Shown here piece by piece: positions 1 through 5,383 of a stretch of 5,383 nt of DNA. The notes below the pieces were generated by a model. The model did not search any database. It worked only from the letters and a program-made list of their open reading frames with translations, and was not told where the DNA came from. The number at the start of each line of letters is the position of its first letter. Position 1 is the stretch's first letter. Source of the DNA: Desulfobacterales bacterium (GTDB taxonomy: Bacteria > Desulfobacterota > DSM-4660 > Desulfatiglandales > JALVZP01); NCBI GenBank assembly GCA_027037575.1, contig JALVZP010000008.1:1-5383 (forward strand), read 5' to 3'. The position numbers and the translations under genes were made by a program.

Positions 1-158
1 TCCGTAATATAGGCAAGTTTATAAATAATAGAATCCTTTTTTCCTTTTTGAATCATCTCTTTTGCCTTTTTAAGAGAAAAAGCAGTATACCTTTCGCAAT
101 ATGCAGGAGTTATGAAGGATAAGATAAGGATAAGACCAAACAGAAAAATCCTTTTCAC
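1..158 (-). CDS. N-terminus of an unrecognised exported protein (partial, runs off left edge)
   Basis: The frame is open from a GTG at 158-156 to the window edge: 52 complete codons plus two bases, no stop. Translation begins MKRIFLFGLILILSFITP and continues AYCERYTAFSLKKAKE. This is a textbook signal peptide: a basic n-region (K2, R3), a hydrophobic core at about residues 4-16, then a short polar stretch. Cleavage is plausible after Ala-Tyr-Cys (residues 19-21). Cys21 is not preceded by a normal lipobox (Pro-Ala-Tyr), so a lipoprotein is less likely. The mature part starts basic and probably helical. A GGAG sits 7 bases before the GTG, and the gene begins 13 bases after the cobU stop, so it belongs to the same transcript. 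I do not recognise the family; too little is visible to assign a function. That it is a real gene is supported by the ribosome binding site, the signal peptide and the spacing. Confidence 0.75.
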   Translation of the reverse strand, partial: MKRIFLFGLILILSFITPAYCERYTAFSLKKAKEMIQKGKKDSIIYKLAYIT

Positions 159-165
159 TTATTAT

Positions 166-169
166 CTCC
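166..169 (-). promoter_or_regulatory. Ribosome binding site for the GTG-started exported protein
   Basis: GGAG on the minus strand, 7 bases upstream of the GTG at 158-156. It lies in the 13-base gap after the cobU stop codon (172-174). This site decides the non-ATG start; no ATG gives a comparable context with the complete signal peptide. Confidence 0.65.
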
Positions 170-171
170 AG

Positions 172-681
172 CTACTTTATCTGAATAGGTATCCCCGCTA
201 TCATAAATATGACCTTATTTGAAAGATGAGCAACTTCCTGATTCAGATATCCAAGAAGATCTCTGTATCTTCTTGTGAGCTCATCTTGAGGAACTATTCC
301 CATACCAACCTCATTACTTACCACAATAATCATCCCTTCAAAAGAAGAGAGGCATTTTATCAGATCTTCTATCTCTTTTCTTGGATCTAAATTATATATT
401 AACAGATTATTTACCCATAATGTAAGGCAATCTATAAGGATAAGAACATCCTTATCTGATAATTCTTTTATCCTCTCTGAGATATTTAAAGGTTCTTCTA
501 TAGTAATCCATTCTCTTCCTCTTTCTTCTCTGTGCTTCTTTATTTTTTCTTCCATTTCAGGATCAATTGGCTGAGCAGTAGCAATAAATATCTTTTTTTT
601 GTCTTTGATTTTGCTTCCAATACTTAACGCATATCTGCTTTTTCCACTCTTTGCCCCACCAATAATAAATGTGCAATCCAT
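172..681 (-). CDS. cobU: Adenosylcobinamide kinase / adenosylcobinamide-phosphate guanylyltransferase
   Basis: Bifunctional cytoplasmic enzyme of nucleotide-loop assembly in cobalamin (B12) synthesis and salvage. It phosphorylates adenosylcobinamide, then transfers GMP from GTP to give adenosylcobinamide-GDP. Seen in the 169 residues: an N-terminal P-loop GGAKSGKS (8-15); ATAQP near 34-38; HREERGREW with His50, the counterpart of the guanylylated histidine of CobU; a Walker B-like LIDCLTLWVNNLL with Asp84; VSNEVGMGIVP (121-131); RRYRDLLGYLNQ (137-148), matching the family's R-x-x-x-G-x-x-N-Q motif; and a C-terminal AGIP. Length is slightly short of the usual ~175-185, with nothing essential missing. 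The ATG is well placed because the P-loop follows at once. It starts 3 bases after the stop of the EI24-like gene, behind AAGGAA at 693-688. No other cobalamin gene is visible, so its role here (salvage or full synthesis) cannot be told. Codon use resembles its neighbours. Confidence 0.95.
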   Translation of the reverse strand: MDCTFIIGGAKSGKSRYALSIGSKIKDKKKIFIATAQPIDPEMEEKIKKHREERGREWITIEEPLNISERIKELSDKDVLILIDCLTLWVNNLLIYNLDPRKEIEDLIKCLSSFEGMIIVVSNEVGMGIVPQDELTRRYRDLLGYLNQEVAHLSNKVIFMIAGIPIQIK

Positions 682-684
682 TTT

Positions 685-1416
685 CTATTCCTTAGAAGAG
701 ACTTTACTCACCTCTAAGTAATACATTGTTCCTCCTATAGGAGCAAATGAAAAGAATATACTGTTTAATAAAGGGATAAGAAAATATAGGCCAAACCCTA
801 TATGAAATGGCAAGTTCTTAAAAAGAAAAGAAATCCTCTCCTTTATTGGAATAAGTCTTCTTGCAGGAACAAGATCTGTATTGTCCCATGAAAGAAAGGC
901 TATGGTAAGCAGAGTAGACACTATTGCTATTATTGGACCAAATGGGGTAAGCCAGCCAAGTATAAAGAAAAAAATAGATATGGATACAGGGAAAAAGGCC
1001 CTTGGAATTTCTTGCTTTATAAGATGTATAAAAAATTTAAAAAAAGAAAGTTTTGGCTCTTCTACCTTTCCTGTCATAATCCTTTCTGTGATCCTGGACA
1101 TATAGTCCATTATCAAGACACTAAAGAAGATCTGAGAGACTATGTAGGCAAACAGAGTGGAAAGGGCTATCATAAACATGGTAATAAGCCAGGATAAGAA
1201 GTGCCATATCCATACAATCCATATGCTTTCAGGCTTTACCCATATATGGCTCATTAATTTATCATGATACACTAAAACAAAAGAGGCAAATATAATGGTA
1301 ATTGCCACCAGGATGAGAAATCTCAATATTCCCAGAAAGAGAAGCTTTGGAATCTTTATTCCCAGACTTAGCCCCCTTATATTATACAGAATCCCATCCA
1401 CAAATCCCTTTATCAT
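685..1416 (-). CDS. EI24/CysZ-like multi-pass inner-membrane protein
   Basis: 243-residue integral membrane protein resembling the EI24 domain family, which includes CysZ (sulfate transport in enterobacteria); for most members the substrate is unknown. Hydrophobic stretches lie at about residues 25-50, 64-103 (probably two passes), 139-176 (probably two passes or a hairpin) and 204-228. The most family-like part is C-terminal: DLVPARRLIPIKER (181-194), like the D/P-L-A-R-R-x-L-x-F-x-E-R stretch after the third hydrophobic block, then a Gly-rich membrane segment ending IPLLNSIFFSFAPIGGT (214-230). The short basic segment between helices is expected on the cytoplasmic side. The start is set by a strong AGGAGGT 7 bases upstream; the gene begins 5 bases after the regulator's stop. 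No cysteine-synthesis or sulfate genes are adjacent, so a sulfate role should not be assumed. Fold assignment is fairly sure, function is not. Confidence 0.8.
   Translation of the reverse strand: MIKGFVDGILYNIRGLSLGIKIPKLLFLGILRFLILVAITIIFASFVLVYHDKLMSHIWVKPESIWIVWIWHFLSWLITMFMIALSTLFAYIVSQIFFSVLIMDYMSRITERIMTGKVEEPKLSFFKFFIHLIKQEIPRAFFPVSISIFFFILGWLTPFGPIIAIVSTLLTIAFLSWDNTDLVPARRLIPIKERISFLFKNLPFHIGFGLYFLIPLLNSIFFSFAPIGGTMYYLEVSKVSSKE
688..693 (-). promoter_or_regulatory. Ribosome binding site for cobU
   Basis: AAGGAA on the minus strand, 6 bases before the cobU ATG (681-679). It lies inside the last codons of the EI24-like gene, whose TAG stop is at 687-685, so translation of the two genes is probably coupled. 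Confidence 0.6.
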
Positions 1417-1421
1417 TCTTT

Positions 1422-2807
1422 TTACCTCCTCTCCTTGAACTTAGAAGCATCTATTCTATACATCTTTATCTTTTTATGGAGATAGCTTCTCTCTACATTC
1501 ATTGCCTCTGCTGTCTGAGATATATTTCCCTTGAATTGCCTTAATTTATTCTCTATGAATATTTTTTCAAATTCATTCTTTGCCTCTTTTAATGATCTTA
1601 TTCCAAATATCTGGTCTAATTCCTTACCATACTTTTTCTTTTCTCTGTTGTATGGAACTGGGATATGTCTTGCCTCTATAACATCCCCAGGAACCATGAT
1701 CATAAGCCTTTCTACTAAGTTCTTTAACTCCCTCACATTTCCTGGCCAGGAATATTCTTTTAGCATTTCTATAGCATCTCCCGAAAACCTTTTTGGCTCA
1801 AGATTTGTATTTTTAGAAAATTCCTTTACAAACCAATCTATCAGCTCTGGAATATCTTCTACTCTCTCCCTAAGTGGGGGGACCCTTATAGGAACAACAT
1901 TTAGGCGAAAATAGAGATCTTCCCTAAATCTCCCTTTCCTGATCTCCTCTTCTAAATTCTTATTTGTTGCTGTAATAACCCTCACATCCACCTCTATTGG
2001 CCTGCTCCCACCTACCCTTTCAAATCTCTTTTCCTGAAGTATCCTCAATATCTTGGATTGTGCTTTAAGACTCATATCTCCTATCTCATCCAGAAATATT
2101 GTCCCTTCATGGGCAAGATCAAACTTCCCTTTTTTCATAGAGGACGCACCAGTAAATGCCCCTTTTTCATATCCAAAGAGTTCACTCTCTATAAGCTCAT
2201 CTGGAATAGCCGCACAATTTACCTCTATCATTGGTTTGTTTCTTCTATTGCTAAACATATGAATATTATGCGCAACAAGCTCCTTTCCTGTTCCATTCTC
2301 TCCTGTTATGAGAACACATGCATCTGTAGGAGCAACAATCCTTATCTGATCCATAAGCTCCTTTATTGCCTTGCTGTGCCCTACAATCCTATATCTGTCT
2401 TCTTCCTTCTTCTTTAATAGGTCTATCTCTTCCCTCAGTTTTGAATGCTCAATTGCATTATTTAAAGAAAGGATGAGTTTGTCTAAGGAGATAGGCTTTT
2501 CTATGAAATCGTACGCCCCAAGTTTTGTTGCCTTAACTGCAGTCTCAATGGTTCCATGACCAGACATCATGATAACAGGAAGGAATGGATATCTTTTCTT
2601 TATTTCTACAAGTGTCTCTATTCCGTCCATCCCTTCTGGCATGAGTATATCTAAAAGAACAACATCAGGAATAGATTCCTGTATCTTATTTAGTGCCTCC
2701 TCCCCACTCTTTACACATATCACATCAAATCCCTCATCAGACAAAACACCTTCAATGGAAAAGAGGATGCTTTCTTCATCATCTACAACAAGGACCTTCT
2801 TCTTCAT
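1422..2807 (-). CDS. NtrX-like sigma-54-dependent response regulator (REC-AAA+-Fis)
   Basis: 461-residue bacterial enhancer-binding protein that, when phosphorylated by a histidine kinase, uses ATP to open sigma-54 RNA polymerase promoters. Receiver domain (about 3-120): acidic pocket Asp9/Asp10, phosphoacceptor Asp53 in LLDILMP, Ser82 in MSGHGTIETA and Lys104 in DFIEKP. AAA+ domain (about 140-375): Walker A GENGTGKE (169-176), sigma-54-contacting loop GAFTGA (216-221), Walker B TIFLDEIGD (236-244), and RFREDLYFRLNV (293-304) with arginine-finger residues. SWPGNVREL (353-361) closes the ATPase region. The C-terminal Fis-type helix-turn-helix is at about 425-452 (GNISQTAEAMNVERSYLHKK). The receiver's GTIETAVKATKLGAYDFIEKP-type stretch and the ERSYLHKK recognition helix resemble NtrX more than NtrC. 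All catalytic residues are present. The ATG has AGAGGA 6 bases upstream and overlaps the end of lpxB by 29 bases. No kinase gene is in the window, and target genes cannot be inferred. One extra residue follows the phosphorylation site (MPEGMDG rather than MPxMDG). Confidence 0.95.
   Translation of the reverse strand: MKKKVLVVDDEESILFSIEGVLSDEGFDVICVKSGEEALNKIQESIPDVVLLDILMPEGMDGIETLVEIKKRYPFLPVIMMSGHGTIETAVKATKLGAYDFIEKPISLDKLILSLNNAIEHSKLREEIDLLKKKEEDRYRIVGHSKAIKELMDQIRIVAPTDACVLITGENGTGKELVAHNIHMFSNRRNKPMIEVNCAAIPDELIESELFGYEKGAFTGASSMKKGKFDLAHEGTIFLDEIGDMSLKAQSKILRILQEKRFERVGGSRPIEVDVRVITATNKNLEEEIRKGRFREDLYFRLNVVPIRVPPLRERVEDIPELIDWFVKEFSKNTNLEPKRFSGDAIEMLKEYSWPGNVRELKNLVERLMIMVPGDVIEARHIPVPYNREKKKYGKELDQIFGIRSLKEAKNEFEKIFIENKLRQFKGNISQTAEAMNVERSYLHKKIKMYRIDASKFKERR
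1424..1430 (-). promoter_or_regulatory. Strong ribosome binding site for the EI24-like gene, inside the regulator's last codons
   Basis: AGGAGGT on the minus strand, 7 bases before the ATG at 1416-1414. The AGGAGG is made by the two final arginine codons (AGG AGG) of the response regulator, and its last T is the first base of the regulator's TAA stop (1424-1422). This is the best Shine-Dalgarno in the window, suggesting that the membrane protein is initiated independently as well as by coupling. Confidence 0.75.
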
Positions 2808-3951
2808 AGCTATCCTCTACCCCAAGCATACTTATTGCAATGTTTGCTGCCTTTTTTGATGCCCCACCTTTTCCAAGTTTGGCCCTTACACTTCTTAGCT
2901 TTCTCTTCATCTCTTCCCTTAAGCTCCCATCCTCCAATATCCTGAATGCCTCTTTTGCCAGATTCTTCCCTGTTACCTGATCCTGAAGTATCTCCGGGAC
3001 AATCCTTTCTCCTGCAATGAGATTTGTTAAGCTTACATATTTCACATTCACAAGACTTTTTGCAATCCAGAAAGAGATGGGAGATCCTTTATAGATAACT
3101 ATCATTGGTGTTTCCATCATTGCAGTTTCAAGCGTTGCTGTTCCAGATGTAACAAATGCCATATCAGATATGCTTAAGACCTCATATATTATCTTATTTG
3201 AAACAGGTATTATAAAATCACAATCCATAGTAAATCTTTCTATGTAATCCATATCAATATGTTCTGCAACAACTATGTAAGCGATTAAAGAATTATATCT
3301 TTCCTTTAAGATAGAAATCGCATCTATCATCGGAGGCAGTATATTTTTTACTTCATGTCTCCTGCTTCCAGGAAGTAAAGAGATAATAGGATATCTTTTG
3401 ACTATCCCCAATTTTCCTTTTATTTCTTCCTTATTAAGGTGCTTTGGAATCTCATCCAATAATGGATGACCCACATAACTTACATCAATTCCCCAGTTTT
3501 CATAAAATTCTTTTTCAAATGGAAGAATAACTACCATTTTATCTATCACCTTTCTTATCTTTTTTATCCTGCCTGTCCTCCATGCCCATACCTGAGGACT
3601 AATATAATACATAACAGGTATTCCTATCTTTTTTGCATAACCTGCTATATGAAGATTAAAATCAGGATAGTCTATTAAGATCAAGAGGTCTGGTCTTTTT
3701 TTTGAAAGCATCCTTTTTGTCCTTATCCCTGCCTTTACTATATTTGCTAATTTTGTAAATACTTCAGTAAATCCTACAACAGCCATATTAGAACAATGCT
3801 CTAAAAGCTTTACACTCTCTCTTTTCATCCTATCTCCACCTATTCCAATAAAATCTATATCTGGATTTATCTCCTTTATTGACCTTATCAGATTAGATGC
3901 GTGGAGGTCTCCCGAAGGCTCTCCTGCTATGATGAATATCCTTTTTTTCAC
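2779..3951 (-). CDS. lpxB: Lipid-A-disaccharide synthase
   Basis: Peripheral membrane glycosyltransferase of family GT19. It condenses UDP-2,3-diacylglucosamine with lipid X to give the beta-1,6-linked tetraacyldisaccharide 1-phosphate of lipid A. Its 390 residues carry the family signatures in order: GEPSGDLHA (10-18), GIGGDRM (36-42), IDYPDFN (93-99) with Asp94 matching the essential aspartate of Haemophilus LpxB (D98), YYISPQVWAWR (115-125), ILPFE (142-146), GHPLLD (161-166), LLPGSRRHEV (192-201) with Arg197 matching essential R201, TSGTATLETA (268-277), and SLTNLIAG with VPEILQ (307-323). Length is close to the usual ~380; about ten acidic and cysteine-containing residues at the end (EDSYEEEGPCCR) lie beyond the conserved domain, partly in the overlap with the regulator. 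The GTG start gives the canonical N-terminus (VKKRIFIIAGEPSGD) and overlaps the upstream TGA by four bases (GTGA), so translation is probably coupled; the Shine-Dalgarno is weak (GAGA, 5 bases away). Assignment is secure. Confidence 0.97.
   Translation of the reverse strand: MKKRIFIIAGEPSGDLHASNLIRSIKEINPDIDFIGIGGDRMKRESVKLLEHCSNMAVVGFTEVFTKLANIVKAGIRTKRMLSKKRPDLLILIDYPDFNLHIAGYAKKIGIPVMYYISPQVWAWRTGRIKKIRKVIDKMVVILPFEKEFYENWGIDVSYVGHPLLDEIPKHLNKEEIKGKLGIVKRYPIISLLPGSRRHEVKNILPPMIDAISILKERYNSLIAYIVVAEHIDMDYIERFTMDCDFIIPVSNKIIYEVLSISDMAFVTSGTATLETAMMETPMIVIYKGSPISFWIAKSLVNVKYVSLTNLIAGERIVPEILQDQVTGKNLAKEAFRILEDGSLREEMKRKLRSVRAKLGKGGASKKAANIAISMLGVEDSYEEEGPCCR
2813..2818 (-). promoter_or_regulatory. 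Ribosome binding site for the response regulator, inside lpxB
   Basis: AGAGGA on the minus strand, 6 bases before the ATG at 2807-2805. It sits in the coding sequence of lpxB and supports the 29-base overlap as real: the conserved receiver start KKVLVVDDEE would be lost if a later start were chosen. Confidence 0.65.
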
Positions 3952-4904
3952 TTGAATCTCGGCTTTTTTCTTATCTCATCTATTATGTGGAGGGAAATCT
4001 CAAGTGCCTTCTTTCCATCTTTTCCACTTACAATAGGTCTATGTCCATTCTTTATGGAGCTTATAAAGGCACCAATCTCGTCTGCCAAGGGATCACTGTC
4101 AGCAAATTCTATCTTTTCTGTTACAAGCTTTGGAAAACCAAATTTGTCTTTCCTCTCTTTGTCATGGCTAATTATGGTAACCTTCCTCTTTCCACAATCT
4201 GCTGAGATGTATGAGTCTGGCTGAAATACCCTTATCTTTCTAAGCATCCTTCCAGATATCCTGCTTGCAGTAAGGTTTGCAGCAGTCCCATTTTTAAATA
4301 CCAGCCTTGCATTTGCAATGTCTATCTTATCTGTAACAACAGACATCCCGACTGCTTGGATATCTACTACCTCAGAGCGGACAATATCTAGGATGATGTC
4401 TATATCGTGTATCATGAGATCCAATACCACATCCACATCTGTTCCCCTTATTGTAAACAGGTTCATCCTGTTTGCCTCTAAGAAGATAGGATCCTTTACC
4501 AAGGACTTCATCTTTATTACAGCAGGATTAAATCTCTCTACAAGACCTACTTGAAGGATTGCTCCTGTCTCCTTTGCCTTATTCAGAAGGAGATCTGCAT
4601 CCTCCAATCTGTAAGTAATTGGCTTTTCTATAAGTATATGGATTCCCCTTGACAGAAAATCCATCGCCACCTCAAAATGGACCTCTGTTGGAACAGCTAT
4701 GCTTACAGCATCTACCTGATCTATTACTTCCCTATGACTAAGAAAACCTCTTACTCCATAATTTTCTGTTATCTCCCTTAGCCTTTCAGGATTTGTATCT
4801 ACAACGCCTATCAGCTCTACATCGGGCAGAGAAAGATATTTCTCCAAATGATATCTTCCAAGATGACCAACTCCTATAACAGAGACCCTTATCTTCTCAC
4901 CCAT
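3948..4904 (-). CDS. Gfo/Idh/MocA-family sugar oxidoreductase, possible GnnA-type UDP-GlcNAc 3-dehydrogenase
   Basis: 318-residue cytoplasmic NAD(P)-dependent oxidoreductase. N-terminal Rossmann fold: GVGHLGRYH (11-19), and Asp36 ending beta-2 (GVVDTNPER), which favours NAD over NADP. The family's catalytic-site lysine is Lys94 in IEKP (92-95), followed by VGLVERFNP (119-127). The C-terminal domain has MIHDIDI (164-170) with His166/Asp167 at the usual active-site position. Length and motif order are typical and nothing is missing. The gene lies exactly between lpxI and lpxB: its ATG directly follows the lpxI TAA with no gap, and its TGA overlaps the lpxB GTG. Such a placement suggests a nucleotide-sugar substrate in lipid A synthesis. 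GnnA of Acidithiobacillus ferrooxidans oxidises UDP-GlcNAc at C3 before amination by GnnB and is a reasonable model, but GnnB is not visible and the substrate is inference. The family is certain; another UDP-sugar dehydrogenase cannot be excluded. Confidence 0.88.
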   Translation of the reverse strand: MGEKIRVSVIGVGHLGRYHLEKYLSLPDVELIGVVDTNPERLREITENYGVRGFLSHREVIDQVDAVSIAVPTEVHFEVAMDFLSRGIHILIEKPITYRLEDADLLLNKAKETGAILQVGLVERFNPAVIKMKSLVKDPIFLEANRMNLFTIRGTDVDVVLDLMIHDIDIILDIVRSEVVDIQAVGMSVVTDKIDIANARLVFKNGTAANLTASRISGRMLRKIRVFQPDSYISADCGKRKVTIISHDKERKDKFGFPKLVTEKIEFADSDPLADEIGAFISSIKNGHRPIVSGKDGKKALEISLHIIDEIRKKPRFK

Positions 4905-5383
4905 TTAGATCTCCTTCATAGAGACGATACATATCCCATTTTTGTCTGCATAGGAGATCATCTCTTCTTTATCAAATATGATTGTCTTTCCTGCCTCAAT
5001 TGCCAATAGGTTTGCCCCGACATTCTTCATGGTCTTTACAGTATTTAGACCAACAGATGGAAGATCAAACCTGAGATCCTGATTTGGTTTACAAACTTTT
5101 ACTACTACTGCTGCTTCTTTTGCAAGTCTTCCTCCCCTTCTTATGGTCTCATCTGTCCCTTCTATTGCCTCAACAGCAAGAACCGTCTTTTTCTTTACAA
5201 CTACACACTGCCCTATATCAAGCCTTCCTATCTCCTTTGCCATCTTCCATCCAAATCTGATATCCTCCTCTTCCTCCTTTGTTGGTCTCCTCTTTGTAAG
5301 ACATCCTTCAGGTGCAGCAAGCTCTGGAAGATAGGAAATAGAGCTTATCACCTCTATTCCTTCCTTTAAAAGCTCATCTGCAA
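4905..5383 (-). CDS. lpxI: UDP-2,3-diacylglucosamine pyrophosphatase LpxI, C-terminal part (start outside window)
   Basis: LpxI hydrolyses UDP-2,3-diacylglucosamine to lipid X and UMP, the fourth step of lipid A synthesis, replacing LpxH in many non-gammaproteobacteria. The frame stays open to the right edge: 158 residues of about 270 are present, beginning ADELLKEGIEVISSISYLPE. The GTG at 5351-5349 is therefore an internal valine codon, not the start. Hallmarks of the C-terminal catalytic domain (DUF1009) are all visible: PEGCLTKRRPT, DIRFGWKMAKEIGRLDIGQ, VVVK, AVEAIEGTDETIRRGG, VKVCKPNQDLRFDLPSVG, and AIEAGKTIIFDKEE near the end. The aspartates in EGTD and RFDLPSVG are in the region expected for metal and substrate binding. 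It is the most upstream gene seen; lpxD, fabZ or lpxA would be expected further right in many genomes but that is not shown here. The N-terminal domain and the operon promoter are off the window. Confidence 0.95.
   Translation of the reverse strand, partial: ADELLKEGIEVISSISYLPELAAPEGCLTKRRPTKEEEEDIRFGWKMAKEIGRLDIGQCVVVKKKTVLAVEAIEGTDETIRRGGRLAKEAAVVVKVCKPNQDLRFDLPSVGLNTVKTMKNVGANLLAIEAGKTIIFDKEEMISYADKNGICIVSMKEI
4911..4916 (-). promoter_or_regulatory. Ribosome binding site for the Gfo/Idh oxidoreductase, inside lpxI
   Basis: AAGGAG on the minus strand, 6 bases before the ATG at 4904-4902. It is formed by the final Met-Lys-Glu codons of lpxI. The lpxI stop and the next start are immediately adjacent (TAA then ATG), an arrangement that favours coupled translation. 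Confidence 0.7.

Noticed and set aside
119..136. Short tandem GATAAG-like repeat on the + strand
   Set aside because: It is simply the codons for the Leu/Ile-rich core of the signal peptide of the exported protein.
159..171. Possible terminator between cobU and the exported protein gene
   Set aside because: The gap is only 13 bases, has no inverted repeat or T-run in the transcript sense, and contains the next gene's ribosome binding site.
1191..1206. TGGCAC on the minus strand, considered as the -24 half of a sigma-54 promoter upstream of cobU
   Set aside because: The bases after it (TTCTTATCC) lack the TTGC -12 element at the required spacing, and it lies in the middle of the EI24-like coding sequence.
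1531..1914. 127-codon open frame on the + strand opposite the C-terminal half of the response regulator
   Set aside because: Antisense shadow of the conserved ATPase and helix-turn-helix coding region; Ser/Phe-rich translation with no recognisable domain.
2058..2417. 119-codon open frame on the + strand opposite the response regulator
   Set aside because: It lies wholly antisense to the conserved AAA+ and linker region of a clear sigma-54 regulator, its translation resembles no family I know, and its composition (rich in Ser, Cys, Ile, Leu, Tyr) is what antisense reading of purine-rich AT-rich genes gives.
3901..4224. 107-codon open frame on the + strand across the lpxB/oxidoreductase junction
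   Set aside because: Opposite two well-supported coupled genes; low-complexity Ser/Phe/Leu translation without motifs.
5349..5351. GTG as the start of lpxI
   Set aside because: The frame continues upstream to the window edge and the upstream residues (ADELLKEGIE) match the expected interior of LpxI, so this is an internal valine and the gene is truncated by the window.

Overview
The window holds seven genes, all read leftwards on the minus strand, with no intergenic gap longer than 13 bases. It looks like the interior of one long operon; both ends run off the window. The host is a diderm (Gram-negative) bacterium, because two lipid A enzymes are encoded. The DNA is AT-rich and, in the codons I checked, arginine is mostly AGA/AGG. 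UDP-diacylglucosamine hydrolysis is done by LpxI rather than LpxH. This mix fits deltaproteobacterial, Nitrospirota-like or other deep-branching anaerobic diderms, but I cannot place the genus from the sequence alone.

Layout in transcription order (right to left): the C-terminal ~60% of lpxI (4905-5383, start outside the window); a Gfo/Idh/MocA-type NAD-dependent sugar oxidoreductase (3948-4904); lpxB, lipid A disaccharide synthase (2779-3951); an NtrX-like sigma-54-dependent response regulator (1422-2807); an EI24/CysZ-like polytopic membrane protein (685-1416); cobU, the cobinamide kinase/guanylyltransferase of cobalamin assembly (172-681); and the N-terminus of an unrecognised exported protein with a GTG start (1-158, runs off the left edge).

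The first three genes form a lipid A module. LpxI releases 2,3-diacylglucosamine 1-phosphate (lipid X) from its UDP derivative, and LpxB joins lipid X to another UDP-diacylglucosamine to make the tetraacyl disaccharide. The oxidoreductase between them is a candidate for a GnnA-type UDP-GlcNAc 3-dehydrogenase, which would imply a 2,3-diamino sugar lipid A, but no GnnB-type aminotransferase is visible. The last four genes have no obvious metabolic link to lipid A; they are tied to it by tight spacing and by start codons overlapping or abutting the upstream gene.

I found no RNA gene, insertion sequence, CRISPR array, promoter or terminator. No new biological system is evident. The points worth a second look are the oxidoreductase in the lipid A module, the regulator overlapping lpxB, and the unidentified exported protein.
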